Part shown: one piece after another, positions 27,288 to 34,970 of the stretch | Layout: each line of letters starts with the position of its first letter | How positions within the stretch are numbered: position 1 is the first letter of the stretch | DNA from: an uncultured Prevotella sp. | GTDB lineage: Bacteria; Bacteroidota; Bacteroidia; Bacteroidales; Bacteroidaceae | DNA: 64,000 bases | Direction of reading: 5' to 3' | Assembly: GCA_900319905.1 (NCBI GenBank) | Contig: ONQB01000005.1 | Location: 1-64,000, forward strand | Notes under the pieces: model-generated | What the model was told of the DNA's origin: nothing | What the model saw: the letters and a program-made list of their open reading frames with translations, nothing else | Databases searched by the model: none | Made by a program: the position numbers and the translations under genes

Positions 27288-27946
27288 GAAAGATCATCCT
27301 CGTATGTTTCCTTGTTTGCTTTTTTACCCATGCATTTGGGTTTAATCCGCAAGAGAACAATGCGACTGACAGCATCATTGTCGCACAACTGTATAACATT
27401 AGCAATCACAAGCAACCTTGCGAACTCACCTTCCAGACTGATGAGGAAATGGTTCAAACCCACGATGGCACTGAAGTGTACTGCGAAAAGAGAAAAGCAG
27501 TGTACACAATCAACTTGACAGACAGCAAGGTTGTCATCAAAAGGAAGGTATTACAGTCTGAAAAGTCCGTTTTGGCAAATGACAAGACCATCCGAAGTGT
27601 CTATCCCGACGTTACCTCCGCGCTGTTGTGCGGTTTGTTGAAACCAGACAAGAAGAAGCTCAAAGACTTGGAGGCCAACAAATTGGCATTTTCCGCCACC
27701 CAATCGGGTGAAGACTGTGAAGTAACACTTTATAAAGCAAGCAGGCTGCCAAAACAAGAAAAGACCTGCTTCGGCGAAATTGTGCGCTTTGACAATGCCA
27801 CAGAGAAACTGACATACCAATCCAGCGACAGAAAGTTTTTCCTTGACTGCGTAAAGAAGATAGTCTCAGAAATCAATCTCACCGAGATTACCAAAAACGG
27901 GACACAACATAAGATAGACATCGTAGAAAGCATCACTATCTTGTGA
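27275..27946 (+). CDS. Exported protein of unknown function
   Basis: A 223-residue protein with a strong signal peptide (MSNLRKIILVCFLVCFFTHAFG, cleavage near 22). The mature part is hydrophilic, Lys-rich and mixed alpha/beta, with four Cys (in QPCELT, VYCEKR, EDCEV and KTCFG) and others near the signal and C-terminus; these could form disulfides in the periplasm. I do not recognise a family. It is monocistronic or coupled to the small ORF that overlaps its start. Palindromic repeats fill the region downstream. Confidence 0.75.
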   Translation: MSNLRKIILVCFLVCFFTHAFGFNPQENNATDSIIVAQLYNISNHKQPCELTFQTDEEMVQTHDGTEVYCEKRKAVYTINLTDSKVVIKRKVLQSEKSVLANDKTIRSVYPDVTSALLCGLLKPDKKKLKDLEANKLAFSATQSGEDCEVTLYKASRLPKQEKTCFGEIVRFDNATEKLTYQSSDRKFFLDCVKKIVSEINLTEITKNGTQHKIDIVESITIL

Positions 27947-27960
27947 CACGTTTCTAACCT

Positions 27961-28070
27961 ACATTATTCAAGAGATTATTATTCACATGAATATCCACGA
28001 ATTGCCATGAATGTCTCAAAAATATAATTTGTGAATAATTCGTGGTCAATTCTTGACATGGCAATGTTTA
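27961..28070. repeat. Imperfect inverted repeat
   Basis: CACGAATT pairs with AATTCGTG, and ATTGCCATG with CATGGCAAT, forming interleaved stems downstream of the exported-protein gene. It is A/T-rich and non-coding. The words recall the hairpin at 34280-34339. Confidence 0.5.
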
Positions 28071-28081
28071 ATAACAGAGTA

Positions 28082-28143
28082 AATGTTCATGAATAATGTA
28101 AGCATGAATGATGCAAAAGAACCCCTTAGAGGTTCCGGCAACA
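28082..28143. repeat. Direct repeat, left copy, flanking the palindromic element
   Basis: This 62-bp stretch matches 28459-28521 with four or five differences, including GTAAGCATGAATGATGCAAA and AGAACCCCTTAG in both. The two copies lie 377 bp apart; the left copy overlaps the left end of the 300-bp palindrome and the right copy lies 42 bp beyond its right end. Confidence 0.85.
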
Positions 28144-28416
28144 TAGCGAGGGGATGAGCAAATGAGCGATAGCGAATGCAGCGAATCCCCTCGAAAAAAT
28201 ACGATGGAAAATTAAATCGCTACCCCATTGTGGGGTTGCGGCAATATTAGAGGCGACGCATCCAGGGAACATGCTTCGATTGATATCATATTTAACATTG
28301 CCGCAACCCCCAAGGGGGTAGCGATTAAATCATCTACCATCACGTTTCGAGGGGAAGAGGCTCGCTTCGCTCACCTCATCCCCTCGCTATGGTACCGGAA
28401 CCCCCAAGGGGGTTCC
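28121..28416. repeat. Approximately 300-bp palindromic element, full copy
   Basis: The left arm (28121-28250) read forward matches the right arm (28416-28290) read in reverse complement. Shared blocks include CATAGCGAGGGGATGAG, CCCCTCGAAA, TTAATCGCTACCCC and GGGTTGCGGCAAT. Each arm contains sub-hairpins: CGAGGGGAT...ATCCCCTCG at 28147-28193, CGAGGGGA...TCCCCTCG at 28348-28386, and GGAACCCCC-AA-GGGGGTTCC at the right end. No ORF of note. A partial copy is at 20976-21206 and a lone hairpin module is at 51106-51144. It looks like a non-autonomous mobile or structured-RNA element. Confidence 0.82.
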
Positions 28417-28458
28417 AACAACACAACATGCAATGATTAATAATAAAAAAGAGGAGGT

Positions 28459-28521
28459 AATGTTCAAGAATAACGTAAGCATGAATGATGCAAAAGAACC
28501 CCTTAGGGGGTTCCAACAACA
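28459..28521. repeat. Direct repeat, right copy
   Basis: Second copy of the 62-bp sequence at 28082-28143, with one extra G in the CCCCTTAGGGGG segment. It ends 57 nt before the stop codon of the MFS gene at 28579. Confidence 0.85.
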
Positions 28522-28578
28522 CAACATTCCAAGGCAATTTATGGCATTCGTGTTAAAAGCTTACATAGTCTTAAAAGC

Positions 28579-29748
28579 TTAGCGATGAAAAAGCAGTGAT
28601 ACCAGCATGGAGCACAACGCGAGCACGATGCCGACGACACAGACCCCCGCCCATCCCAAATAGGTCCAACCGATACCTGCCAGGAAGGTGCCAAGACTGC
28701 CTCCTATGAAATAGGTAGTCATGAAAATGGTATTGCACCGATTGGCAGCCTCGGGCAACTCTTGTATGCACCCGCTTTGGTTACTGATCTGTTGGCATTG
28801 CAGTCCGATGTCCAGAACAATGACTGCCGTGACAAGACCTGCATAAGCATTGCCCCAAAAGAGACAAACGGCCCATGCCGCCAACTGTAACAGAGCACCA
28901 ATCAGGGAAAATCGCCGTATGCCGTATTTTGGAATGTATTTTCCCACTCCCGATGCCACAACAGCACCAACGATACCGCAGAGTCCGAGCAGCCCCACCT
29001 TGTCGCTGCCAGCATGGAAAGGAGCCCCCGCCAGATGAAAGGCCATGCACGACCATATAGCCAACATGCTGCCAAAAGCGCATCCACCTCTGAGCGCATA
29101 GACTCTGATCTTAGGATGAGTCTTGACAATAGTGAAGATAGACCCCATCAATTGACGGTAGTTCCCATGGAAATTTGTTTTCATTTCCGGCATGATTCTC
29201 AAGGCGATGCCACAGCACACCAGCATCATCACGGCCGCTATGCCAAACATCTCACGCCATCCGAGCCAATGACCTATCAAGCCACTCACCACGCGCGCAG
29301 CCAATATGCCTGTGAGCAGGCCCGAAAGGATAAAGCCCATATTCTTTGATTTGTCCTGTGGCTTGGAAAACTGACCGGCTATCGGCATGAACAACTGCGG
29401 GACGACGGAACAAACGCCTAACAAAAGAGAAGCTGCCCATACAACAGCAATATGAGGGGCAAAGGCAATCATGACAGAGAACAGTGCGGCTGACAACATA
29501 CAGGTGATGATAATCCGCCTGCGGGAATAAAGGTCACCCATCGGTATCACAAAGAAAAGTCCTAAGGCATAGCCTATCTGTGTGATCACAGTGATCAGAT
29601 TGGTTGCCATCTCAGTAGCATTGATGTCCTGCTTGATGAGCTCCAATAACGGTTGATTATAATAAAGGTTGGCCACAGTCACTCCCGCTAAAATAGCCAT
29701 AGCCAAGATCAAGCTCCCCGGAATGCCCTTGTTTTCTTCCAATTTCAT
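28579..29748 (-). CDS. MFS transporter, 12-helix drug/arabinose efflux type
   Basis: A 389-residue inner membrane protein with 12 hydrophobic segments, of the MFS branch that contains YnfM and AraJ-like exporters. Conserved features are ANLYYNQPLLELI in helix 1 and the motif-A-like GDLYSRRRIIITCM after helix 2 (about residue 70). Likely a proton-coupled exporter of small molecules; substrate unknown. Monocistronic, with a -7 box at 29792-29785 and a leader of about 30 nt. It is divergent from the LytTR gene and its 3' end faces the palindromic repeats. Confidence 0.9.
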   Translation of the reverse strand: MKLEENKGIPGSLILAMAILAGVTVANLYYNQPLLELIKQDINATEMATNLITVITQIGYALGLFFVIPMGDLYSRRRIIITCMLSAALFSVMIAFAPHIAVVWAASLLLGVCSVVPQLFMPIAGQFSKPQDKSKNMGFILSGLLTGILAARVVSGLIGHWLGWREMFGIAAVMMLVCCGIALRIMPEMKTNFHGNYRQLMGSIFTIVKTHPKIRVYALRGGCAFGSMLAIWSCMAFHLAGAPFHAGSDKVGLLGLCGIVGAVVASGVGKYIPKYGIRRFSLIGALLQLAAWAVCLFWGNAYAGLVTAVIVLDIGLQCQQISNQSGCIQELPEAANRCNTIFMTTYFIGGSLGTFLAGIGWTYLGWAGVCVVGIVLALCSMLVSLLFHR

Positions 29749-29784
29749 GGTTCTGTTGCTTTATTATTATCTTGTAAGTCGGTG

Positions 29785-29792
29785 CAAAGGTA
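29785..29792 (-). promoter_or_regulatory. -7 promoter box of the MFS gene
   Basis: On the minus strand TACCTTTG followed by CA, an exact consensus match, 36 nt upstream of the ATG at 29748. Confidence 0.6.
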
Positions 29793-29879
29793 AGGAATTT
29801 ACACGACAGGCACAAAAGGATGTTGTCAATATAGAAGTTTTTTAATACAACAGTAGCAGGCTAATTAACAGAAAATAGT

Positions 29880-29887
29880 TAAATTTG
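29880..29887 (+). promoter_or_regulatory. -7 promoter box of the LytTR gene
   Basis: TAAATTTG followed by CA, 17 nt before the ATG at 29905. No convincing -33 box. Confidence 0.55.
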
Positions 29888-29904
29888 CATGCAAAAGGAT
29901 AATA

Positions 29905-30825
29905 ATGGAAGATGACAACAAGCATATAGGCATGGAACGGACTGTCAAGGCCGGACCACGCAACAAGGCGACCTCCGAAAGTTGGGTGAAGACAAGGCGA
30001 GCCGGCAATTTCTTTCTGCGCACGTTGCCCCAAGACGGTAAAGGCAACTGGATGGTGTCTGGACTGTTAGCCGGCGGCATTGTTTTCTTTATCCTTTTCT
30101 TTTTCCGTCCTTTCGGGCTGTCCACCTATCCGGGCAATATGTTCGTCGTCTCACTGATTTATGCCGGGGTGTCATTCGTGTTGACAGTGGCCTATGGCTG
30201 GCTTGTCTTCAAGCCCTGGGTGCGTCACGCCCTATCGTGGCGCGTGTGGCATCAGTGTGTTTCTATCCTATTGTTGCTCAGTCTGGTCAGCATTGTCAAC
30301 CTTGTGGTTGACATGATTTTGTTCAAGTCGACACTGTCGTTGTTCCGTCTTTTTGCTTATGTCTATGCCACCGTTCTCATTGGCATCCCCATTACCCTGA
30401 CCATTGTGGCCCTGGACTACCAAAAACGGCTGCGCAGTCGTCTTGCCACGTTGTTGCAAAAAGACACGACGGCTCAAGCCGGCCGCACCATCACCTTCCA
30501 TGACACCTCGGTGCGCAGCGATGATCTCACGCTGCCCATGGCCGACTTCCTCTACGCAGAGGCTCAGAAAAACTTTGTGGACATCTATTTTCTTCACGAT
30601 GGCCATGTGGAGCACCGTCAGTTGCGGGCCACCCTTGCCTCGGTCCTTACTGATGCCAGTGACAAGAGCATCTTCCAGTGCCATCGCTCATTCATCGTCA
30701 ACCTTAACCAAATACGCTCGGCCCACGGCAACTCCAATGGCTATCAGCTCACTGTGGGCGACGAGCACCACGTGGTGCCCGTATCGAGGAGTTACGTGGC
30801 TAAGCTACGGTCGTTTGTGGGGTGA
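29905..30825 (+). CDS. Membrane-anchored LytTR transcriptional regulator
   Basis: A 306-residue protein with four hydrophobic helices (about residues 50-70, 80-100, 112-135 and 143-168) and a C-terminal LytTR DNA-binding domain (about 195-304; DFLYAEAQKNFVDIYF, FQCHRSFIVNLNQI, VPVSRSYVAKLRSF). It resembles the Bacteroidota LytTR regulators that carry their own membrane domain and lack a phosphoreceiver. It may sense a membrane signal and act on a nearby gene, perhaps the MFS exporter transcribed divergently or the TonB receptor downstream. It converges with the HTH gene (8-nt gap). Confidence 0.9.
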   Translation: MEDDNKHIGMERTVKAGPRNKATSESWVKTRRAGNFFLRTLPQDGKGNWMVSGLLAGGIVFFILFFFRPFGLSTYPGNMFVVSLIYAGVSFVLTVAYGWLVFKPWVRHALSWRVWHQCVSILLLLSLVSIVNLVVDMILFKSTLSLFRLFAYVYATVLIGIPITLTIVALDYQKRLRSRLATLLQKDTTAQAGRTITFHDTSVRSDDLTLPMADFLYAEAQKNFVDIYFLHDGHVEHRQLRATLASVLTDASDKSIFQCHRSFIVNLNQIRSAHGNSNGYQLTVGDEHHVVPVSRSYVAKLRSFVG

Positions 30826-30833
30826 ACTTTACT

Positions 30834-31247
30834 TTATGCACTCAACAGCTCTTTGCCAAACTCATGCAAGGCATTACGAATCTGCTGTATTCGTTTATCA
30901 CTTGGTTTGGATATACCATAAATGTAGCGTGCCATCAGACTTTTGTTGATGCCGATAGCACGGGCTACCTCCGACACGTTCAGCCATGGATATTGCGCAA
31001 ACATCCGAGCTATCTCGTTGTCCTTTGGTTCAGATACCTCATAGAAACTGGAGATATGCATGTCGGCATCTATGCTCTCCCATCTAATATCTTCACCGTT
31101 GTCTCCTATGACATAGTCATTCCGTTGCTCAATAGTAGCATCCTTTAACTCGGGATATGCCTCCAATGGGCGGCTATAAACCTTACCGTCCTGTGTCTTC
31201 ATATAGATACGGTCTGCATCAAACCAAATGTTTTTAATTTTCTCCAT
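30834..31247 (-). CDS. DUF2442 plus helix-turn-helix protein, probable antitoxin
   Basis: A 137-residue cytoplasmic protein with two parts: an N-terminal DUF2442-like fold (about 1-80; IWFDADRIYMKTQDGKVYSR, DIRWESIDADMHISSF) and a C-terminal XRE-type helix-turn-helix (about 90-130; LNVSEVARAIGINKSLMARYIYG). DUF2442 proteins commonly pair with DUF4160 proteins, as here with the gene 21 nt upstream. In toxin-antitoxin logic this would be the DNA-binding partner that represses its own operon. A palindrome just upstream of the promoter (31527-31546) is its likely operator. Toxicity has not been shown for this pair as far as I know. Confidence 0.85.
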   Translation of the reverse strand: MEKIKNIWFDADRIYMKTQDGKVYSRPLEAYPELKDATIEQRNDYVIGDNGEDIRWESIDADMHISSFYEVSEPKDNEIARMFAQYPWLNVSEVARAIGINKSLMARYIYGISKPSDKRIQQIRNALHEFGKELLSA

Positions 31248-31268
31248 ATCTTTGCCTCCTCATTATTA

Positions 31269-31508
31269 TTAGTCATTGTCAAAGCATTTGCACCATTCTG
31301 CAATAAAATCATCTCTATAATTATTGCATGTGTTAAGTGCCTTCTTCATAACTTGGTCTTTTATTCCATGATTATAAACAACCTTTACGGTGGGTACTAA
31401 TTCTATCTTTGCCTTCTTTCCACCATAGCTGATATGTACATGAATGGGCTCATGCTCATCCATATAAAAGAAGAAGCGTATTCCAAAGGCAATAAGCAAT
31501 GTTGGCAT
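31269..31508 (-). CDS. DUF4160 protein, probable toxin-antitoxin partner
   Basis: A 79-residue protein of the DUF4160 family. The marker motifs are FYMDEHEPIHVHISYGG (His-x-His near residues 23-25) and AKIEL. Full length for the family. It is first in a two-gene operon with the DUF2442-HTH gene. The conserved acidic and histidine residues could form an active or metal site, which fits a toxin role, but the function is unproven. The start at 31508 lies 11 nt after a -7 box (31527-31520, TATTTTTG on the minus strand). Confidence 0.85.
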   Translation of the reverse strand: MPTLLIAFGIRFFFYMDEHEPIHVHISYGGKKAKIELVPTVKVVYNHGIKDQVMKKALNTCNNYRDDFIAEWCKCFDND

Positions 31509-31519
31509 AACATTTTTTG

Positions 31520-31546
31520 CAAAAATAGGTATAAACTTTTATACCT
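31520..31546 (-). promoter_or_regulatory. -7 box and palindromic operator of the DUF4160/DUF2442 operon
   Basis: On the minus strand the -7 box TATTTTTG occupies 31527-31520. Overlapping it by one base upstream is a perfect palindrome of 9-bp arms, AGGTATAAA-CT-TTTATACCT (31527-31546). This places the palindrome between the -33 and -7 positions, where a bound repressor would block RNA polymerase. A second inverted repeat (GCAA...ATTTTTGC) follows at 31547-31570. Confidence 0.65.
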
Positions 31547-31650
31547 GCAAGAAAAATCTCTTATTTTTGCTTAGTCATTCGTCCCAAATCGTTGCATTTC
31601 GTCCTGAGGCTTAGGCAAGTGGCACGATAATTAGCCGTCTGTCCCCGGAA

Positions 31651-31682
31651 TTTGCGTCGTTGCATGTAATGTCCTAACTTTG
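31651..31682 (+). promoter_or_regulatory. Strong Bacteroidota promoter of the TonB receptor, leaderless
   Basis: The -33 box TTTG (31651-31654), 20 nt spacing, and the -7 box TAACTTTG (31675-31682) match the consensus fully. The ATG is at 31688, only 5 nt after the -7 box, so transcription should begin at or next to the start codon. Confidence 0.75.
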
Positions 31683-31687
31683 CCGAC

Positions 31688-33769
31688 ATGAAACGAAGCA
31701 TTATCACACTCATGTTACTGCTGACGGGTTGTGTCGCAATCCTTGCGCGGCAGAATGCCGCGGACACCGTCGTTACGGTTTCGGGCACAGTGACCGATGG
31801 TCACGAGCCCATAGCAGGAGCCAACGTCTTTATAAAGGGCACCATAGACGGTTGCCTTACAGACTCGCTCGGACGGTTCACGTTTACGACCTCAAAGACC
31901 GACAGTGCCGTACTTATGGTCACCAGCATGGGTTACGACGATTGTCAGCGAGTGCTAAGTAAAGATGAGAAGCCAGTGACCATCCGATTGCATGAGCACA
32001 CAGCCACCATCAATGAGGTGGTGGTCACCGGCAGTACGTTTTCCTTCGGTCAGGCCAATGGCATAAAGCAGATGGATGCCCTCGACGTGGTGCCCAACGG
32101 TGGGAGCTGTGGCGACATCGTAGGAGCCCTGCAGAGTCTGCCCGGCACGCAGAAGGTGGGCGAGGACGGCAAACTTTACGTGAGAGGTGGCGACAGTGAG
32201 GAGTGCCAAACCTATATCAATGGCATGCACGTGTTGCGTCCCTATACGACAACCGAGCCTAACAGTCCGTCACGGGGCCGCTTCTCGCCGTTTCTCTTCA
32301 AAGGCATCAACTTCTCGCTCGGAGGCTACGACGCCGAATACGGACAGGCACTCTCATCGGTGTTGCCCATGGAGACCACCGACGCGGCAACTTCCGACAA
32401 GTTCGGCGTGAGCGCCTCGCTCATCGACTGGAACATTGGGGGCACAAAGGCCACGAAGACGGGCAGTTGGTCGATGAACGCAGCATATATGGACATGAGC
32501 ATGTACAACCGTCTCTTCCCTGATAACTGGACGTGGCACAAACCCTACCGTCAGCTCTCCGGCGAAACACAGTGGAAGATGGAACCCACGACATCGAGCA
32601 TGTGGAAGACCTATCTCGGCTTCGACCGCACAACGCTGAATCTTGACACCGACGGCCGGACGCTCGGCCTTGGCGAAAGCAACCTCTACTTGAACAGCGT
32701 CGTCAAAGGTACGGCCAGCGGTGGTCTGAGTTGGTTTGCCGGCATGGCAGGCAGCATGGTGTGGGAGGACATTGACGGTGCCATCAGTGCCGGCGACCGC
32801 TATCGTCATCGCTTGGGCGAAGTACATGTCAAAACGAAAGCCTCCAAAAGCCTCTCATCCGCCGTGAAGGCGACCCTTGGCGGCGAGACCTTTCTCCGTC
32901 ATGCAGGTATCGACTATCGCTCGGCTGCAGACGATCACTATTCTGCCAATATCCATCTGCCAGCCCTCTTCGTCGAGGCGCAAGGACGTCTCTCACGACA
33001 TCTCTTTGCCGAGGCCTCCCTGCGCTCAGAATATACAAGTGCCGTTCACCGCTGGAGCCTGCTGCCCCGTCTGTTGCTTAACTACCGTCCTACAAGCAAT
33101 TGGCTGCTCACTCTGTCCGCCGGCAAATACACGCAGGAGGCTACAGACACCATACAGGCAAGAAGCCGTGAGACGCTTCGCCCCTCCTCGGCCAGTCATT
33201 ATATTGCCGGTGCACAGTATCACTTTGGAAAGACCCACTTGCGCTTGGAGGCATACTACAAGCGCTACAGCCACCTGCCCCTCTTGCGACAAGGCGGTTA
33301 TACGACCGATGGCCACGGCATGAGCCAGGGCTTCGACCTCTACGTCGACAACAACTCGCTGATTCCCTATCTCACCACGACACTTAGCTACAGCTACAAC
33401 GACTCGCGCCGTCTCTATCTCGACGATCCCGTAGAAACCATGCCTAAGTATGCCTCACGTCACAACCTGCGTCTTGCTCTTCGCTACAGCCTCAACATTT
33501 GGAGCTTCGGACTGACCGAGTCATATGCCTCAGGACGAAAAAGCGAGGGACGCACCACACCTTATTATAATAGTCTTGATGCCAGCATCACCTGCCTGGC
33601 GAGCAAGCGCATCATCGTCTATACCTCTTTGAGCAATCTCCTGGGCCGCAAAAACATCTATGGCTATCGCAACGGTCAGCCCATTACCAACGGCTCCCGA
33701 CGCTTCTTCTACATCGGCATATTCGTTTCACTTAAAAGTAATAAAGCTTATGACATCTCAAATTTCTAA
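31688..33769 (+). CDS. TonB-dependent outer membrane receptor with carboxypeptidase-like N-domain
   Basis: A 693-residue outer membrane protein: signal peptide (about 1-20, ending ILA), a carboxypeptidase-regulatory-like domain (about 28-105; VSGTVTDGHEPIAGANVFIKG), a plug domain with INEVVVTGS and LYVRGGDSEECQTYINGMHV (about 105-215), then a beta-barrel ending in a typical aromatic-rich strand. It lacks the extra length of SusC and has no susD, so it probably imports a metal chelate, vitamin or peptide. The leaderless promoter just upstream supports the start. A TPR-like lipid-free periplasmic protein gene overlaps its 3' end by 20 nt. Confidence 0.9.
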   Translation: MKRSIITLMLLLTGCVAILARQNAADTVVTVSGTVTDGHEPIAGANVFIKGTIDGCLTDSLGRFTFTTSKTDSAVLMVTSMGYDDCQRVLSKDEKPVTIRLHEHTATINEVVVTGSTFSFGQANGIKQMDALDVVPNGGSCGDIVGALQSLPGTQKVGEDGKLYVRGGDSEECQTYINGMHVLRPYTTTEPNSPSRGRFSPFLFKGINFSLGGYDAEYGQALSSVLPMETTDAATSDKFGVSASLIDWNIGGTKATKTGSWSMNAAYMDMSMYNRLFPDNWTWHKPYRQLSGETQWKMEPTTSSMWKTYLGFDRTTLNLDTDGRTLGLGESNLYLNSVVKGTASGGLSWFAGMAGSMVWEDIDGAISAGDRYRHRLGEVHVKTKASKSLSSAVKATLGGETFLRHAGIDYRSAADDHYSANIHLPALFVEAQGRLSRHLFAEASLRSEYTSAVHRWSLLPRLLLNYRPTSNWLLTLSAGKYTQEATDTIQARSRETLRPSSASHYIAGAQYHFGKTHLRLEAYYKRYSHLPLLRQGGYTTDGHGMSQGFDLYVDNNSLIPYLTTTLSYSYNDSRRLYLDDPVETMPKYASRHNLRLALRYSLNIWSFGLTESYASGRKSEGRTTPYYNSLDASITCLASKRIIVYTSLSNLLGRKNIYGYRNGQPITNGSRRFFYIGIFVSLKSNKAYDISNF

Positions 33770-34256
33770 CGTCAGAACGAAACAGTTCTGCTACCGTCTC
33801 ATGGCTCTAACAGCCTTTGTGTTCGTCTTCCTCTGTGGTCATGCCCAGCAAGGGCAGCCGTCCATGGCTCAGCAGCTCGCTGCCTTGCAGCGTCTGGAGG
33901 CCATGCAGCCCGACAGCATCGGTCCGAAATATCAACAGGCTGTGCTCCTGCTCGGCTATGTCTGCACCCATCCTCAGGACGGCAAAGCTCAACAGTACCT
34001 TGAGGAGGCTCAGCGCTTGATGGGTAAGATAGAAGTCATGCAGCCACAAAAAGCTGCAGACCAATCCGATCTTGCTATGCTCCACGGTTTCTACTATACG
34101 GCTCTGATTGTGACGAATCCTCAGCAGAATGGCCCACGTTATTATCAGCAAGCCTTGGACAATTTCGACAAGGCTTTGAAGCTCAATCCAAATAATGAAA
34201 TGGCCAAACAACTGCAACAGCAGTTTAGGAAGGGAATGGAAGCGCAGGCAAAATAA
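33750..34256 (+). CDS. Exported TPR-like protein
   Basis: A 168-residue protein with a signal peptide (hydrophobic MALTAFVFVFLCGHAQ after a basic start). It consists of helical repeats including a TPR-like YYQQALDNFDKALKLNPNNEMAKQL near the end. I choose the ATG at 33750 over upstream Met codons because it gives a proper export signal and a 20-nt overlap with the receptor gene, typical of translational coupling. TPR proteins encoded with TonB receptors are thought to act as periplasmic partners; the precise role here is unknown. Confidence 0.8.
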   Translation: MTSQISNVRTKQFCYRLMALTAFVFVFLCGHAQQGQPSMAQQLAALQRLEAMQPDSIGPKYQQAVLLLGYVCTHPQDGKAQQYLEEAQRLMGKIEVMQPQKAADQSDLAMLHGFYYTALIVTNPQQNGPRYYQQALDNFDKALKLNPNNEMAKQLQQQFRKGMEAQAK

Positions 34257-34279
34257 AGAAAATAAAGTTCATTTCCTTC

Positions 34280-34339
34280 ACCTACATTGATCCATGGATG
34301 TTATTTTTTTTACACGAATGTCCATGAATCAATGTAGGT
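34280..34339 (+). terminator. Long hairpin downstream of the TPR gene
   Basis: A 19-bp stem with one mismatch (ACCTACATTGATCCATGGA at 34280-34298 with TCCATGAATCAATGTAGGT at 34321-34339). The loop contains a run of eight T. It starts 24 nt after the TPR stop. The T-run lies in the loop, so its action as a terminator is uncertain; it may be a dispersed repeat. Confidence 0.5.
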
Positions 34340-34378
34340 AAATCAGAGAAACAGCATGGGGTATGCTGATGTGAGCTT

Positions 34379-34735
34379 TTACGCCGCTACCGTCTTCAAT
34401 CCGATGATGAAAAAAATAAGCGTGGCCGTAAAGAACACCTTCCAGAAAGAGCCCGGCTCATGAAAGAGCAGTATGCCCAACAACACGGTGCCTACCGCTC
34501 CGATGCCTGTCCAAACGGGATAGGCAGTGCTTAAAGGGAGCACCCGGATGGATTTCAAGAGCAGGAACATGCTCAAACCACAAAAAACAATGAAAAGGCC
34601 GATCCACATCCAGTGGTTCAGGCCGATGGCCGCTTTGGCCTTGCCAAGACAGAAGGAGAAAACGCACTCGCATAGTCCGGCAATAAGAACAACGGCAAGA
34701 ATGTCTACTTCCTGTTGGCGCGGAACCGTCCTCAC
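34379..34735 (-). CDS. Small multidrug resistance (SMR) transporter, start region doubtful
   Basis: A four-helix inner membrane protein of the EmrE/SugE family. It has the essential membrane glutamate in LIAGLCECVFSF, CLGKAKAAIGLNHW, and the conserved LSTAYPVWTGIGAVG of helix 3. The SMR homology starts at DILAVVL, about where a natural start codon should be (near 34708). The frame instead continues upstream to a GTG at 34735 through MRTVPRQQEV, which is antisense to a different gene remnant (34688-34792, plus strand). The native start and promoter therefore appear lost. Exports cationic compounds or guanidinium in relatives. Confidence 0.78.
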   Translation of the reverse strand: MRTVPRQQEVDILAVVLIAGLCECVFSFCLGKAKAAIGLNHWMWIGLFIVFCGLSMFLLLKSIRVLPLSTAYPVWTGIGAVGTVLLGILLFHEPGSFWKVFFTATLIFFIIGLKTVAA

Positions 34736-34792
34736 AGTGGCGACTATGCGCTCAACAAGCTCTTCGAGTGGGTTGACAGCATCACGAAGTAG
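34688..34792 (+). pseudogene. C-terminal remnant of an unidentified gene
   Basis: A 34-codon plus-strand tail, protein-like and ending in a stop (VYFLLARNRPHSGDY...FEWVDSITK). No start is possible: an in-frame stop lies at 34673. It overlaps the doubtful start of the antisense SMR gene. I do not recognise the family. It is probably the 3' end of a gene whose body is missing at this junction. Confidence 0.45.
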
Positions 34793-34804
34793 CGTCCGTT
34801 TCTG

Positions 34805-34970
34805 AAAGCTCCGAAGCTAAGAAGTCCAGAAGCTAAGAAGTCCGGAAGTTCAGAAGTCCAGAAGTCCAGTCATGTGTATATAAGTATCCGTTATGGTATT
34901 ACTAAAGTAATGACAGGACTTCCTGACTTCTGAACTTCTGGACTTCTGAACTTCCGGGCTTCTGAACTTC
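34805..34970. repeat. Stop-codon-proximal inverted repeat family, copy B
   Basis: The longest member. Left arm of six or more 9-10-bp words (GAAGCTAA, GAAGTCCA, GAAGTCCG, GAAGTTCA); core 34869-34914 (GTCATGTGTATATAAGTATC to AGTAATGAC); right arm with the complementary words (GGACTTCCTGACTTCTGAAC, GGGCTTCTGAAC). It abuts the stop codon of the MFS gene at 34971. Confidence 0.82.

Noticed and set aside
28082-28521. Insertion sequence with transposase
   Set aside because: No ORF of transposase size or motif lies within the repeats, so at most it is non-autonomous.
31561-31788. 75-codon minus-strand ORF upstream of the TonB receptor
   Set aside because: It runs through the receptor promoter and signal sequence, and has no family match or promoter.
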